Assembly: GCA_902651635.1 (NCBI GenBank)
Contig: CACRSC010000144.1
Span: forward strand, 1-50,068
Length of the DNA: 50,068 nt
Source of the DNA: Mastigamoeba balamuthi
Taxonomy: Eukaryota > Evosea > Mastigamoebida > Mastigamoebidae
Direction of reading: 5' to 3'
Part shown: positions 11,429 through 21,284 of the stretch, piece by piece
Numbering within the stretch: position 1 is the stretch's first letter
Layout of the letters: every line of letters starts with the position of its first letter
Notes under the pieces: model-generated
What the model was told of the DNA's origin: nothing
Seen by the model: the letters and a program-made list of their open reading frames with translations, nothing else
Database searches by the model: none
Made by a program: the position numbers and the translations under genes

Positions 11429-12075
11429 ATGACATCCCCATTCACTGGTGATCTGACTGTAATCAAGGCTGGCACGGGATGCTTGACACGCACAGATGGC
11501 ACACTCGACCACGCAGCCATTTTGCACCTTGTCACGTCCATCGCTGGACTCGTTCGCAGTGGACACCAATGCCTTTTTGTTAGCTCCGGTGCTGTGGGCT
11601 CGGGAGTGTCAGCATTCAGACTTGCAGAGTAGTATGCACTTGGATGATGTTAACCCGCTTTAATTAACCTTTTACAGTCCAAAAGACACTGCCACGAGAC
11701 AGGTGTGCGCCGCCATTGGGCAGGCACGTCTCATGAATTTGTACGGACTGATCGACCCTGAGACGGGCGTCGTCACTGATGAGGTCGCAAACGTCAACGG
11801 TGTCTTTGGCCATGTGCACCCGGGCGACAAGGGCTGCTTCAGTATTCAGTATCGGTGGCATGCTTTCGAAGCTCACAGCTGTTCAGTACGCCATCGACGC
11901 TGGCATCGAAATGCACATTGCGTCGGGTAGGAAGCCTTCGTGCCTGCCGGGAATTATCGCAGGCGAGCGTGGCCTATCGACACGATTTCACCGTGGGAAA
12001 CTCGACGAGTACACATCTGAACGGCGACAGGGTTTGCCTGAAGCAGTCTCGTCCACCCACAATACGATGTGTTGA
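11429..12075 (+). pseudogene. glutamate 5-kinase (ProB-like) relic
   Basis: Glutamate 5-kinase phosphorylates glutamate as the first step of proline synthesis. Exon 1 (11429-11628) reads VIKAGTGCLTRTDGTLDHAA ... CLFVSSGAVGSG, the N-terminal phosphate-binding part. After a GT-AG intron (11629-11677) comes DTATRQVCAAIGQARLMNLY. The next residues, LIDPETGVVTDEVANVNG, normally lie about 100 residues further on, so the middle of the kinase is missing. A 7-bp tandem duplication (TTCAGTA at 11838-11844 and 11845-11851) then breaks the frame just before the conserved GGMLSKLTAVQYAIDAGIEM segment, which continues in another frame. The missing centre means it cannot encode a normal enzyme. Confidence 0.8.
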
Positions 12076-13431
12076 GTCGACTTTTGCAACAAAATCGTTC
12101 CTTCTCTTCTCAATCGACTAGGGATCAGCTATGAGGGTGGAGTGGGGTGTGCATCGATCAGTTTTCGCGTTTTTTTTTCACAGAGCAGTCATTTAGTTTT
12201 TGCGGCCAAGTCAGTCAATGGTTAGGGTAGGATTAGGGTTGTTGACAGCCCCCTGCCCGCCCCACTTCGATTCCTGATATTTTTGCAAAAATATATAAGT
12301 GCAATTCGATTCAGATTGAATTTGGGGCACCATTTTTTTCAAAAACACGTTGAGATGTGGCATGAGGGACCGGGCCCTGCCCGCCTCTACCTCTACGCCC
12401 ACCCGGTTGTCCCTTTTTCGACTTGGGTTTTATCGCCTTAATCCTTTCTTGCATTAAATTTCAAGTTTTTTTGGTCTTTTTTCGTCTGAATTCGCGAGCA
12501 AATGGGGGGTTAGTCGGCTGTCTGATCGCGTATGCATCAGGGTTCTTCTTTTATTACAAATTTGGTTTATTGCATGAGACCCGTCATACCTGGACGATAC
12601 ATTTTTTTCGTTAAATGCCCAAACGAAGCAAGTTTTCACCTAGACGATGCAACCTGAAAATGAGAATACATTGCGTCGTTTGTCACATTTCTAATGTCGA
12701 ATTGCCAAATTCTACGAAATAAATGCATCAGACGAAAAGTCTGTGTTGGTAATTTCACGGGGGGACGGCGAATGCGAGACTCTATTTTTCACGTGCCTCG
12801 TTTATGACTTTTTCGGTATACCTCTGCGCGTCATTAATTCTTTTGTCATGGAATACACGTGGACTTGAAGCCCTGCAAATACTTTCTAGCTTGTGCTGGA
12901 ATGGATTGACCTTGATCATACGCCTTTTGTGCGACTGTCCAAATGCTGCATCATGCTGTACGCATGGAGCAACTACGTGCGCACCGCGTAGTCGTATACG
13001 GGCAGCCCATTGGATCCGCTCAGCATGAGGTGCTCGAACAGCGGAGTGAGCCCCGGGAGCAGAGGGGGCTGGAGAGCGAACTCGTTGTCGTTGCTGCTGC
13101 TGATGCTGCGGTTCTGCATACTATATGTTTGGTTGATTTTTAATTTTGTGAGAGAGAAAGAGGGGGCGCCGATATTTATGCACCCAACCGAGGAACCGGG
13201 AACCAAAAAATGAAAAACGCACCCAGGAACCGGGTGCAGTCAAATGATTGTTGACGTTTATCAGTTGTTACCAGTCAAGTCGTCACGCGATTTCGCGCTC
13301 GGATAAAAAGGCGTCAGAATCATGAAGGCGGCGCACAACTCCTGCCGCGTGGCTCTCGCCCCCGGCACGGGCACCAGATGGTCATTCAATTGTCTTTTGA
13401 AATAGGTAGTATAAACAAGGATATGATTTTA
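12076..13431. other. repeat-bearing intergenic region
   Basis: Interstitial telomere-like repeats (GGGTAGGATTAGGGTT) lie near 12225-12240, followed by a segment (about 12255-12350) shared with 21422-21500 and 22680-22740: CCCCTGCCCGCCC, AAGTGCAATTCGATTCAG and CACGTTGAGATGTGG. A small hairpin (GCACCC/GGGTGC) is at about 13219-13237. A short minus-strand open stretch at 12973-13116 could be an exon, but nothing supports it. No other gene seen. Confidence 0.5.
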
Positions 13432-14217
13432 TTAGTCTTTGTCGGCGTCTATAACTACTGCTGGTGCACTGCACAATGTGTCCACTGGGCGCAGTGAGAG
13501 CGGGAGGAACTTCTGGTCGTTGAGCGAATTGACCTTGGGGAGCAAAGGGTACTTTTTCAGCGAGTGCAGGTCGTCTGCAAAGCTGCGAGGTTCCAGCGCA
13601 AGCTTTCGAAGCACTGAAGCGGAGGCGCTCCCAGAGGCGATGGCGATGACATAGCGAGTGCCGTCTTCGGTTGCAATTTCGTGCAGCTGCTGGTGGATGG
13701 TCTCGGACAGCTCGTCGTCGTGCATGAACACGTTCTCCAGGCCGTCGAAGAAAAGCAGGGCCCGAAGCTTTGCCTGGCGCATGCACTCGATGGTGTCGGC
13801 CAGCTCGGGGCCCGGGCCCGCCGGGCACGTGCAGATATTCGCCTTGACGAGCTCGTCGTCGATGATCTGCTTCGGGGTGCACCGCCCGGCCGTGAGGTCG
13901 CACCGAGCCACGAGGACGCTTTTGTCCGCGAGGGCCGCCACGCGCGCTAGGATCCCTTTGACGAATGCGGACTTGCCCACGCCGCGGGGGCCGGTGATGA
14001 GGAAGCACGAGCGCTGCCCCTTTAGCCGCTTGGCGTTGAGCGAGTGCGCCTTCTTGAGAAGAGATTCCATCGCGAGCCGGCGCGAGGCGTCGAGGAACAG
14101 TGGATATCCGAAGGTTTCCGCCTGCGCGAGTTGCTCCCACCACGCGCGCGCTTCTCCTTCGTACGCGGCAAAGTCCGAAAGGCGCTTATCGGCAAAGAGC
14201 GTGTTTCGTCCCCACAT
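13432..14217 (-). CDS. P-loop ATPase, STAND/AAA-like
   Basis: A 261-residue intronless protein. A Walker A loop (FLITGPRGVGKSAF, about residues 74-87) and a Walker B strand (ALLFFDGLENV, about residues 150-160) bind and hydrolyse ATP. RYVIAIASGSASASVLRKLA beyond Walker B fits the sensor-1 region of a STAND/AAA fold. The start chosen (MWGRNTLFADKRLSDF) gives a hydrophilic, Trp-rich N-terminal region before the ATPase core, as in single-domain STAND-type NTPases. It stops soon after, without the usual repeat or helical tail, so it may be a short regulator or a truncated relative. It faces away from the gene at 14575 across a 357-bp spacer. Role unknown. Confidence 0.7.
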   Translation of the reverse strand: MWGRNTLFADKRLSDFAAYEGEARAWWEQLAQAETFGYPLFLDASRRLAMESLLKKAHSLNAKRLKGQRSCFLITGPRGVGKSAFVKGILARVAALADKSVLVARCDLTAGRCTPKQIIDDELVKANICTCPAGPGPELADTIECMRQAKLRALLFFDGLENVFMHDDELSETIHQQLHEIATEDGTRYVIAIASGSASASVLRKLALEPRSFADDLHSLKKYPLLPKVNSLNDQKFLPLSLRPVDTLCSAPAVVIDADKD

Positions 14218-14574
14218 TGCTGCGCGGCCCTGCTCGAGAAACCGCGCTATAACGTGCGGCGAGCAACTGCTGCTGCTTATTTTGGTTCTTAGATGCCGAG
14301 AAGAGAGCCAGCTGGCCGATTTGGATTTTGGAACTAGGAAAGCTAAATTGGGTTCCTCGTAGTGGTTCAGCTAGAGCTCAACGACATGGAGCCCCAACTA
14401 TGCGCAATTTAGCCCGAGTATCAAATGAACACACTCATCAATTTATCCCCCAAAAGGAAAAGGAACCCGGAGACGTGGCACAATTGAGGGGGGGGGGAGG
14501 GGCGTGCTTACTTGATCTCGGCCTCTATCTCTGCCATAACACAAGCCCTCTAGCCGCTCATCAACCAAACAAGC

Positions 14575-15048
14575 ATGGCCTGGTATCCTTCGAGGGGGGA
14601 CGGGAAGACGTACTCGGCAGAGCAGTTCCGCGGGGACCCGGGCTACATCGCGTACGTCGGGGACGTGCGGCACCACGAGTTCGACTGCGCGCTGGCCGCC
14701 GCGGCCGCCGCCTACAACCGCGGGCCCGCGTACTCGGAGCGCCAGATGGCGCAGATCCGCGCGGTCCTCACCCAGCCCGACAACTTTGCGTACTACGGGA
14801 CCGACAGCGCCAACTCTCGCGACCAGAGGGCCACGAACGCGGTGCTGCAGTCGGCCTACGACGGGGGCCGGGTGGTCCTCAGCGCCCACGAGGCGGCACA
14901 CATCCACAGCGGCGCAGAGTTCGTGGCTCGGCACAAGGACGAACTGCCCGCCGGGTTCGTGCACTCGGTCGCGGGGCTCTACGCCAACGTCTACGATGCA
15001 CACGGCCACAAGGTCGTGGACGCGCGCACGTTGCGCACCCGCAAGTAG
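14575..15048 (+). CDS. hypothetical 157-aa soluble protein
   Basis: An intronless open frame starting MAWYPSRGDGKTYSAEQF, rich in Ala, His and Tyr, with no signal peptide or membrane segment. GC-rich third positions contrast with the AT-rich flanks, which supports real coding use. HEAAHIHSG recalls a metal-binding helix but lacks the HExxH pattern, so I do not call a metalloprotease. Stop is TAG at 15046-15048. The gene is divergent from the ATPase at 13432-14217. Family not recognised. Confidence 0.6.
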   Translation: MAWYPSRGDGKTYSAEQFRGDPGYIAYVGDVRHHEFDCALAAAAAAYNRGPAYSERQMAQIRAVLTQPDNFAYYGTDSANSRDQRATNAVLQSAYDGGRVVLSAHEAAHIHSGAEFVARHKDELPAGFVHSVAGLYANVYDAHGHKVVDARTLRTRK

Positions 15049-15320
15049 GTGAAACGGGAGAAAGAGAAGGGGTATGAAGTGTATACAACAAGAATCAGAG
15101 TCGCCCAGGAATTAACGGATTTAAATAAAATTATCAGAAAGATTCAATTGCCATTGTATTGATTGTATTGAGCAAAGTATGTTGTGCTATGTTCTGCGGA
15201 CCGGACCTCCTCTGCTGTACTTTTAGGTGTGATCGGCCGACACTAATTGATATGCTGTTTTTTCCCTGGAAAACAGCATGGCTCGGCTGGTCATAAGTAC
15301 AGCACCAAAATACAAATCGG

Positions 15321-16335
15321 TCACTTGCGGGCCTTGCCCTTGCCCTTGCCCTTGCCCTTGCCTTGTTGTTGTTGTGGTTGTGGTTGGTCCTCGGGCTTCC
15401 ATTCAGATGGGACTAGGTCAACGAGCTTCAAATCGATCTCGCCATCGGGGTACTGTGGCGTTATCTTCGTCAGGGTCCAGTAATCGTTCCACCAACGAAG
15501 AGGCTGAACCTGGGAGCCAGTAGCCCCCCGATGCAAATAAACGTGCACCTGCAAGTAGGAAGAACAGTGAGGCGCGTGGTTGGCATTTTCATTATCGTAC
15601 CATGCAGCCCTTGCTACGCTTCAGTGTGACGTGCAACTTGTCTCCGTTGGTGTGCAGTGCGCAAATAACAGACCACCCCACTTCGCTGAGATTTTCCAAC
15701 CATTTGTCAACGCGCACCGTACTCGAGGAGGAATCGCAATTTGCAGCGCGTGTCAGAATCCCTGTCACAAAGGTCTTGGTCATGAGTGTAGCGCCTATAG
15801 GCACAATCTGCGATACTTCTCCCTCAACGACCTGATCATGTTCGGGTTCCCCCTGGCACGTTAAGAGAGGAAACTTGATGTTGATGTTCCTTTTCTTGAC
15901 GATGATCCCCTCGAGCCTGATGTTGAATGAAATGTGAGAAAGCTCCCTGCACATCCCAACCAGACAGTGGATGGACGTTGTTGTGATATTAATTTTGGGT
16001 GGATCGCACGGGGACCACACGCGGAAGCGACACTGAATGAGTCGTTGGCCGCCGACGCAGAGATAAATGCCCCTCTTCTTCTGGCCTCCCTCGTTCTCCT
16101 CCATGTATACGTAGGCAGTGTCGCGCAGAAGGTTCCTTTCGGCCATAAACGGGCGGACTTGCGGGTACCCCTCCCTCAGACGCTTCTCTATCGCATCAGC
16201 ATGGCGGCGAAACGCGTCGGGGCCATCCGGCAATCCTAGGAGAGTACGCAAGCTGAGCGTCGGACAGGTGGCGCCGACGTTGTGGGAATGCGCTCTGAGA
16301 ATGTGGCACACGCGGCACCCCTCAACCTCTGCCAT
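15321..16335 (-). CDS. hypothetical 320-aa protein, two exons
   Basis: Exon 1 (16335-15601) and exon 2 (15548-15321) join across a 52-bp GT-AG intron (GTACGA...TTGCAG) without breaking the frame. The N-terminus has a Cys/His cluster (CRVCHILRAHSHNVGATC) that could bind zinc. The centre is a beta-rich region (ITTTSIHCLVGMCRELSHIS, VEGEVSQIVPIGATLMTKTF). The C-terminus is low complexity: QPQPQQQQ followed by five Gly-Lys pairs and ARK, a basic nucleic-acid-type tail. No family recognised; RNA or DNA binding is only a guess from the tail. Ends at TGA. Confidence 0.6.
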
Positions 16336-16748
16336 TCGCGGTGTGTGTCTGTGTCTCTATCACCTCCTTTTTAAGTGTTCTAAAAATACGATTGCGCCCG
16401 CCGCACAAAGCAAACACAAACGATGCTTGGTACAAATGAGTTTTTGACCCTTTTTTTTTCTGCGCAAACACATTGAGCAGCACACTCGAGCCTCGAAGCG
16501 GCGGTGGCGTCTACGACGGCGTCGGAGTGCCCTTGGCGGAAGGCTCCGGCGAGGAGGCGTCGGAGCGAAGCGGAAGGCGCCCAGTGAGGCCGGCTCTTCC
16601 GTGTGAAAAGTGCTTTTCCGCCGAAAATAGCAGCCTTACCGGCAGTGTTCTCTTCCAAAAGGCTTTTCCAAAAAATCTTCTAAGATACCTCGACTGTTTG
16701 GGCGATTTGGGCGAAAAAATAAAAAGCGCCGGCGCAGCTCAAGCCCCA

Positions 16749-17294
16749 ATGGCTACGATCGAGGTGAAGATGGAGGCGGCGACTGATGCGGCGCAGATGC
16801 CGATATCCGAATGCTTGAAGCAGCTGCGCGTTCTCCTTGCTCCCGAAGCGGCGTATTGGTTCGAAAGAGCAGCCAAGACCGCCGATCGCATTGGCGAATT
16901 CATCATCACGCTCGACCTCCTCGAGACTTTTGTCAACCAGGGGAACGTGGCCGCCTTTCTCCTGGTGCTCCGCGACAGAAACGTGTCCATTAAAGGCATC
17001 AAGGCGTGTTTTCTGAGCCAAGGACAGCACGTGAGTTTGCAACGAAATAACTTTTCTCACCTATGCGCGCCGCAGAACGTGTGCAGGCAGAGGTTGAAAG
17101 CACACCAACTCTTTCGTCGTGTGTGCTACAAGATGGTGTGCGTGCTTCAGGTGCCGGATTACGCGAAAAAAGCAGAGACCAATACTTTTACTGCCGCGCA
17201 AGCTTTGGAGCTGATCAATGGAAAGCTTTCCGAGTGCGACCAGGATGAGGACGCGACCGAAGCAGCTACGGCGCTCACCTCTATGTTTTCGTGA
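16749..17294 (+). CDS. hypothetical 166-aa helical protein, two exons
   Basis: Exon 1 (16749-17030, MATIEVKMEAATDAAQM...) ends at CAC/GTGAGT and exon 2 (17076-17294) starts after CGCCGCAG. Both are open, and the splice keeps the frame. The product is largely helical, with Leu-rich segments (ISECLKQLRVLLAPEAAYWF, FIITLDLLETFVNQGNVAAF), no signal peptide and no membrane span. The 45-bp intron is a multiple of three without stops, so an unspliced form would add 15 residues. Family not recognised. Confidence 0.55.
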   Translation: MATIEVKMEAATDAAQMPISECLKQLRVLLAPEAAYWFERAAKTADRIGEFIITLDLLETFVNQGNVAAFLLVLRDRNVSIKGIKACFLSQGQHVSLQRNNFSHLCAPQNVCRQRLKAHQLFRRVCYKMVCVLQVPDYAKKAETNTFTAAQALELINGKLSECDQDEDATEAATALTSMFS

Positions 17295-17613
17295 GCACGA
17301 GGGAGATGTTGACGCAATGCGCGCGAGCATCTCCAACTCTCGGCAAAAAAGCCCAATAACAGAAACCGTTCAAAAGCATGCTTTGTTCACTTTTTTTATG
17401 GGTGAATGCGACGGTGTATTTTTAACCAATCGAAAAGTACGTTTTCATCGAGACGCCCAGCCTCTGGCGTCCCGCCCGCCTCTCTGCGCTCGTGCCCGCG
17501 GTGCAAACGACCGCGACAGACCCGACGGGCCCGACGGTCGCGTTTTTTTTTCGCCCCCCTGTTTTTTGTTTTTTTTTGCATCACCACACCGCGCCCATTG
17601 CAGTCGATTTACA

Positions 17614-17952
17614 ATGCAGATATGTAAACAAACGACAGCCATATTCAGCTGTTGCGTCACAGAAATAACCCAACACAGTGAGCACAGTAAAATACTAACA
17701 TTGGAAGTGATAGCAAAGCTTTGTTTTTGGATGATCAGAGCGTTATGTGTATTGGGGCATGTCGTTGGTGCTGCAGCCATTTTCTTATGCATGCTATTGG
17801 ATGTAAAATCATGCCCGAGAACGTTTACCATCATTGATGGGAACAAGTCATTGAGGCATGCGATTTTTGCACATCCGTGGTATGCATTGTTGCTGGTTGC
17901 TGCTTTGACTATTGGAGCGATCGTCTTTGACTGTGTTTCTCATAAATTGTGA
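17614..17952 (+). CDS. small membrane protein, 112 aa
   Basis: An open frame from ATG 17614 to TGA 17952. Two hydrophobic spans are visible: VIAKLCFWMIRALCVLGHVV plus GAAAIFLCMLL (possibly one long hairpin), and WYALLLVAALTIGAIVFDCV. Codon use is AT-rich like its surroundings. No homology recognised; it may be a real small membrane protein or a fragment of a larger one. Confidence 0.35.
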   Translation: MQICKQTTAIFSCCVTEITQHSEHSKILTLEVIAKLCFWMIRALCVLGHVVGAAAIFLCMLLDVKSCPRTFTIIDGNKSLRHAIFAHPWYALLLVAALTIGAIVFDCVSHKL

Positions 17953-18079
17953 TTGAAACGAGAGACTTCTGAGATTGATTTCATGACTGGGTCCACCCTT
18001 TTCACCCAACACCAATGTATCACGAGAATCGCTCTCATGAACAAATCAGCAACACACAGATCTGAATAAAGTCAGTACG

Positions 18080-18425
18080 TTTGTACACCAAAAGGCGGGT
18101 ATGAGGGGGGTTTTGGATTGTCTTGTATACGTGCGCTCGAAAATGGATGCCCCATCACATCAGACGTGATTGATATGGCCGCGGGTATGAGATACGTCGA
18201 AATTCTCAATTTTTTGAGCTCACGCAAACACCTTTTCACATCCAATGCCTGTGCCTGCACCGCGAAAAATGACCAGCTTGAAACTTTAAACACAAAAATG
18301 GCTGCGAGTGGGACTCTGATACTTGCAGTGAAGCCGATCAACAAGGCAATTTTGAATGTCTCCACTATGCACTCGAAAATGGCTGCCAGTGGAATGATTC
18401 AACATTAAAATCACGAGCCACTATA
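18080..18425 (+). pseudogene. ankyrin-repeat relic (ENGCxW type)
   Basis: Ankyrin-type units occur in three frames: AGMRGVLDCLVYVRSKMDAP, then RYVEILNFLS, then KNGCEWDSDTCSEADQQGNF followed by ECLHYALENGCQW. The HxYALENGCxWNDxTC pattern is the ankyrin variant abundant in amoebae and in their large DNA viruses. Several frame changes within 350 bp show decay. No F-box or other partner domain remains. Confidence 0.65.
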
Positions 18426-18438
18426 TAAAACTCTTTGA

Positions 18439-18867
18439 ATGAGCAAAACGATCAGCACTGCAGAAACGGAGATGACGTGTGGCACTAGAGACATTATATA
18501 TTCCACAATGTATTCATTGGTGGTTCTGCCACCTGTGACTGACATTGAAAGCCGGTTTCACGCAATGTGCGAGACGATTACATTGAATCCGCACGACGTT
18601 CCTGCTGATTGGGCAGACGAATAATCAAACAACGAGAAAGAAAAATATATGCAAATGGATTGCCACCATATTGTATTTCAATCTTGGGCTCACAAATCAA
18701 AAATACTAATGAATATAAAAATGCAAGACAAAATGTGTGTGCAATGCTACAGACACCTATTACGAGAAATAGTCATCACTGTGCCACATTTTGCACACGC
18801 AATTCCACTGGAAATATACGAGACACAAAACGAATATTGTTGGTCTTGTCATTGTTGTGGTGACTGA
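18439..18867 (+). CDS. two short open frames, doubtful
   Basis: One frame is open from 18439 to TAA at 18622 (61 codons) and again from 18649 to 18867 (72 codons). The second part has two Cys pairs (CVQCYRHL near its middle and YCWSCHCCGD at the end), which could form a small zinc site. They lie in the same frame with one TAA between, so a broken gene is possible. Family not recognised, low confidence. Confidence 0.2.
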
Positions 18868-18984
18868 TTTGCTATTGACATCGTTTCTTTGAAAATGACT
18901 CGTGCAAATGACACAACGACTCGACAACCGCAACTTTTTCCAGTACCAACAAGCAAAGTATCATCAGATTCACATCATTAAAGA

Positions 18985-21284
18985 ATGAAACGCAGAATAC
19001 AGATGCATCTGCAATATGAACTGGCAAGCAAACGAAACAAAGCAAGTGCGCCGGTGTTGCAGGTGGCAGAGGAGCTGGTCGACTGCACCATCAATCTGGG
19101 AATATTTACGACCAGAGTCAACCTTCAGGTACCATATGAAGATAAAGACGAGGCCAAGGCATGCGGGGCAAAATGGGACGTGTGCACAACCACGTGGTAT
19201 GCACCACCAGGGTCGAACATGGACAAACTGGGAACATGGTACAAAAATGATGACGACAAGTATGCCCGAGTGCTAAAGGAGTCGTATGCAAAAGAGGAGA
19301 AGGTGGTGGATGCATGCATTCATATGGAGAAGGATGTGGAAACCCAGAAGAGCATCATAAGATTTTTATGCACCTCGCAAGTATCGACAGCAACAGCATG
19401 GATGGCGGCGAACAAAATAGTGAAGCATATACAAAATCCCGTGCCAGAATTTGCGACGGTGGTTTTGTGTGCAGTGTATGCTAGGTATCGCAATTTTGAA
19501 AAGGAGAAAGGATTCTGCCAGTCCCGAATTGATAGACAAAATGTCACAGTGTGGGCAGTCAAGGTGGCATTATCACGAAATGCACCAGATGTGTCTGGCA
19601 GAGATGGGTGTACACTGAAGTTAGAGGCGGGATTCGCTATTGCGAGCAATGTGATGGAATTTTATGCACGAATGGGATACGCAGTTAAACTGTATAAAGT
19701 CTTGACATCTCTACCGGGAGGAGATGAGTTGCAGTCGCCGTGAGCATTCATGAGCGCATGTGCAGTACGCATGTTCGTGGAGAAGAATCAAGCGATATGT
19801 AAGTCTGTGTTAGAAGTAGGACATCCACATGTAGGAATCGAGTGGTCAATAGCACTGCAACCAATGGAATTGACTGATACTGTCAAACTGGTGCAGATGT
19901 TGATAGAGTATGCTCGAATAAAATATTTAAAATGGCAAAGTGGCGCGCATGGGCTCTATCCCTAGTATCGCAAAGCCGACATGAACAAGTCACTCTGCAT
20001 TCTCTAATCAGATTGGCTGACCTGTGTAACAGAGGATTGAGAACAAGTCAAGAAGAAATATCCGAAATGATCAAAGAAAGAATAGCAGCATGCCTGGACT
20101 GGCCAGCATGCATGACGAGCGATGCTGCGAGAATGAGAGCAAATGCGGCAATGAGCCAAACGTTGGAAATTGCCGCAGAAGTAGCCATAAGGATACACAT
20201 TAACCCAGCTGAGAGTGCGGAATGGCTAATTTCACAACCTATCCGTGATGAAACAGAGCACTGCTGATCATGGATACGGGCGGCGACGAGTATATCAAAC
20301 GTGAATGGGCCGAGATGTATTACGAAAGCCATTGCAGACAATTTCGGGGAAGATAGTGTGAAGCAAGCATGCAATCGGATAATGTCTGCCAAGATCAAAG
20401 CAGATGAGGCGATTGTATTTCTCGCAAAGATGGCAGATGCGAGTGGCGGAGAGCGCACAATAACGCCAGAAACAGCCAGACAATTGGCACAAGAGCTGGA
20501 GCCAGCAATGCCGGAAGCATTTTTGCAGTGACTGACCATCGAGCTGCTGAAAAATGGACAAGGAGAAAAGCGCCTTCTGCTGGAAGAGAGCGATCAGAGT
20601 CGCGCAGCATTTGCCATTGAAAGTGCCATCGGAGCGATAGAAGACGGATGTGCGAGAGCGCACGTTTTCTGGCAATTGTTTGGGTCCCTCGTTTACGACA
20701 AACAAAAGACTTCACGCTACTATCGCATAGCAGCCAAAGCGTGCAGAAAGATTGCCAAAAATGAGCTAAACGATGAAGAGTCGCTGCTCGTTCTGATGGC
20801 AGAGCCATTTGTGGCACTGTGCAAATTGCTTTGGTTTGCAAAAGTGACAGACAGAGTGTTGGCGATCTGCATGAGCGAATTGAGGTCCAGGTACTGTCGG
20901 GCTATCAACAATCTGGGCAAGAGAAACGGGATTGATGTCCTTTTTAAGGCAGCATTGTCCAAAATGATGGCTGCAATGCCGGAAAATGTACATTCGATGA
21001 TGCAGCTAGCCTGCATCATTGTGACCGGAAAAATGGTACCTGATGACATCAATGCGAGTGGGTTTATGTGCATAGAGCTGGCGCTAAGAGCGCGACATAA
21101 TCAAATGTTGGACTTGGACCTCGTGGAAGCCATTGCAGGGGCAGAAGAGAGCTGGATAAAAAGAACTGCATACGCGATCACACTTGGTGGGATTGATTAC
21201 GCGCATGCATTTAGGATTTCGCACAAGATCGAGGACAGAGGGCTCGTCACTGCTGCACGGCATTTTATCGATCCATTGTCCTGA
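18985..21284 (+). pseudogene. DUF5710-domain large protein, interrupted by TGA codons
   Basis: Residues about 40-80 (LQVPYEDKDEAKACGAKWDV then TTWYAPPG) match the DUF5710 signature, a small domain often attached to DNA-processing proteins. About 700 further open codons follow and look alpha-helical and repetitive (RLADLCNRGL, ADEAIVFLAKMADASGGERT, LVEAIAGAEESWIKRTAYAI). The reading is interrupted by TGA at 19741, 20265 and 20529, all in frame, and by a -1 shift in an A-run near 19925. Sequence after each break continues with the same composition. It ends at TGA 21282-21284. No TAA occurs inside. Start is the first ATG. A decaying gene or recoded TGA are both considered in the findings. Confidence 0.6.

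Noticed and set aside
14881-14910. Metalloprotease active site in the 157-aa protein
   Set aside because: HEAAHIH lacks the HExxH spacing and no partner residues are seen.
17135-17149. A 15-bp intron (GTGTGCGTGCTTCAG) in the gene at 16749
   Set aside because: Far too short to splice; it reads as ordinary in-frame codons.
1-21284. Alternative nuclear genetic code (TGA and/or TAG sense codons) as a firm call
   Set aside because: MBF1 ends in TAG, DHX37 and the tandem cyclase end in TGA at family-typical lengths, and no conserved right-side gene needs an internal TGA or TAG. Decay explains the left-side cases; kept only as a question.
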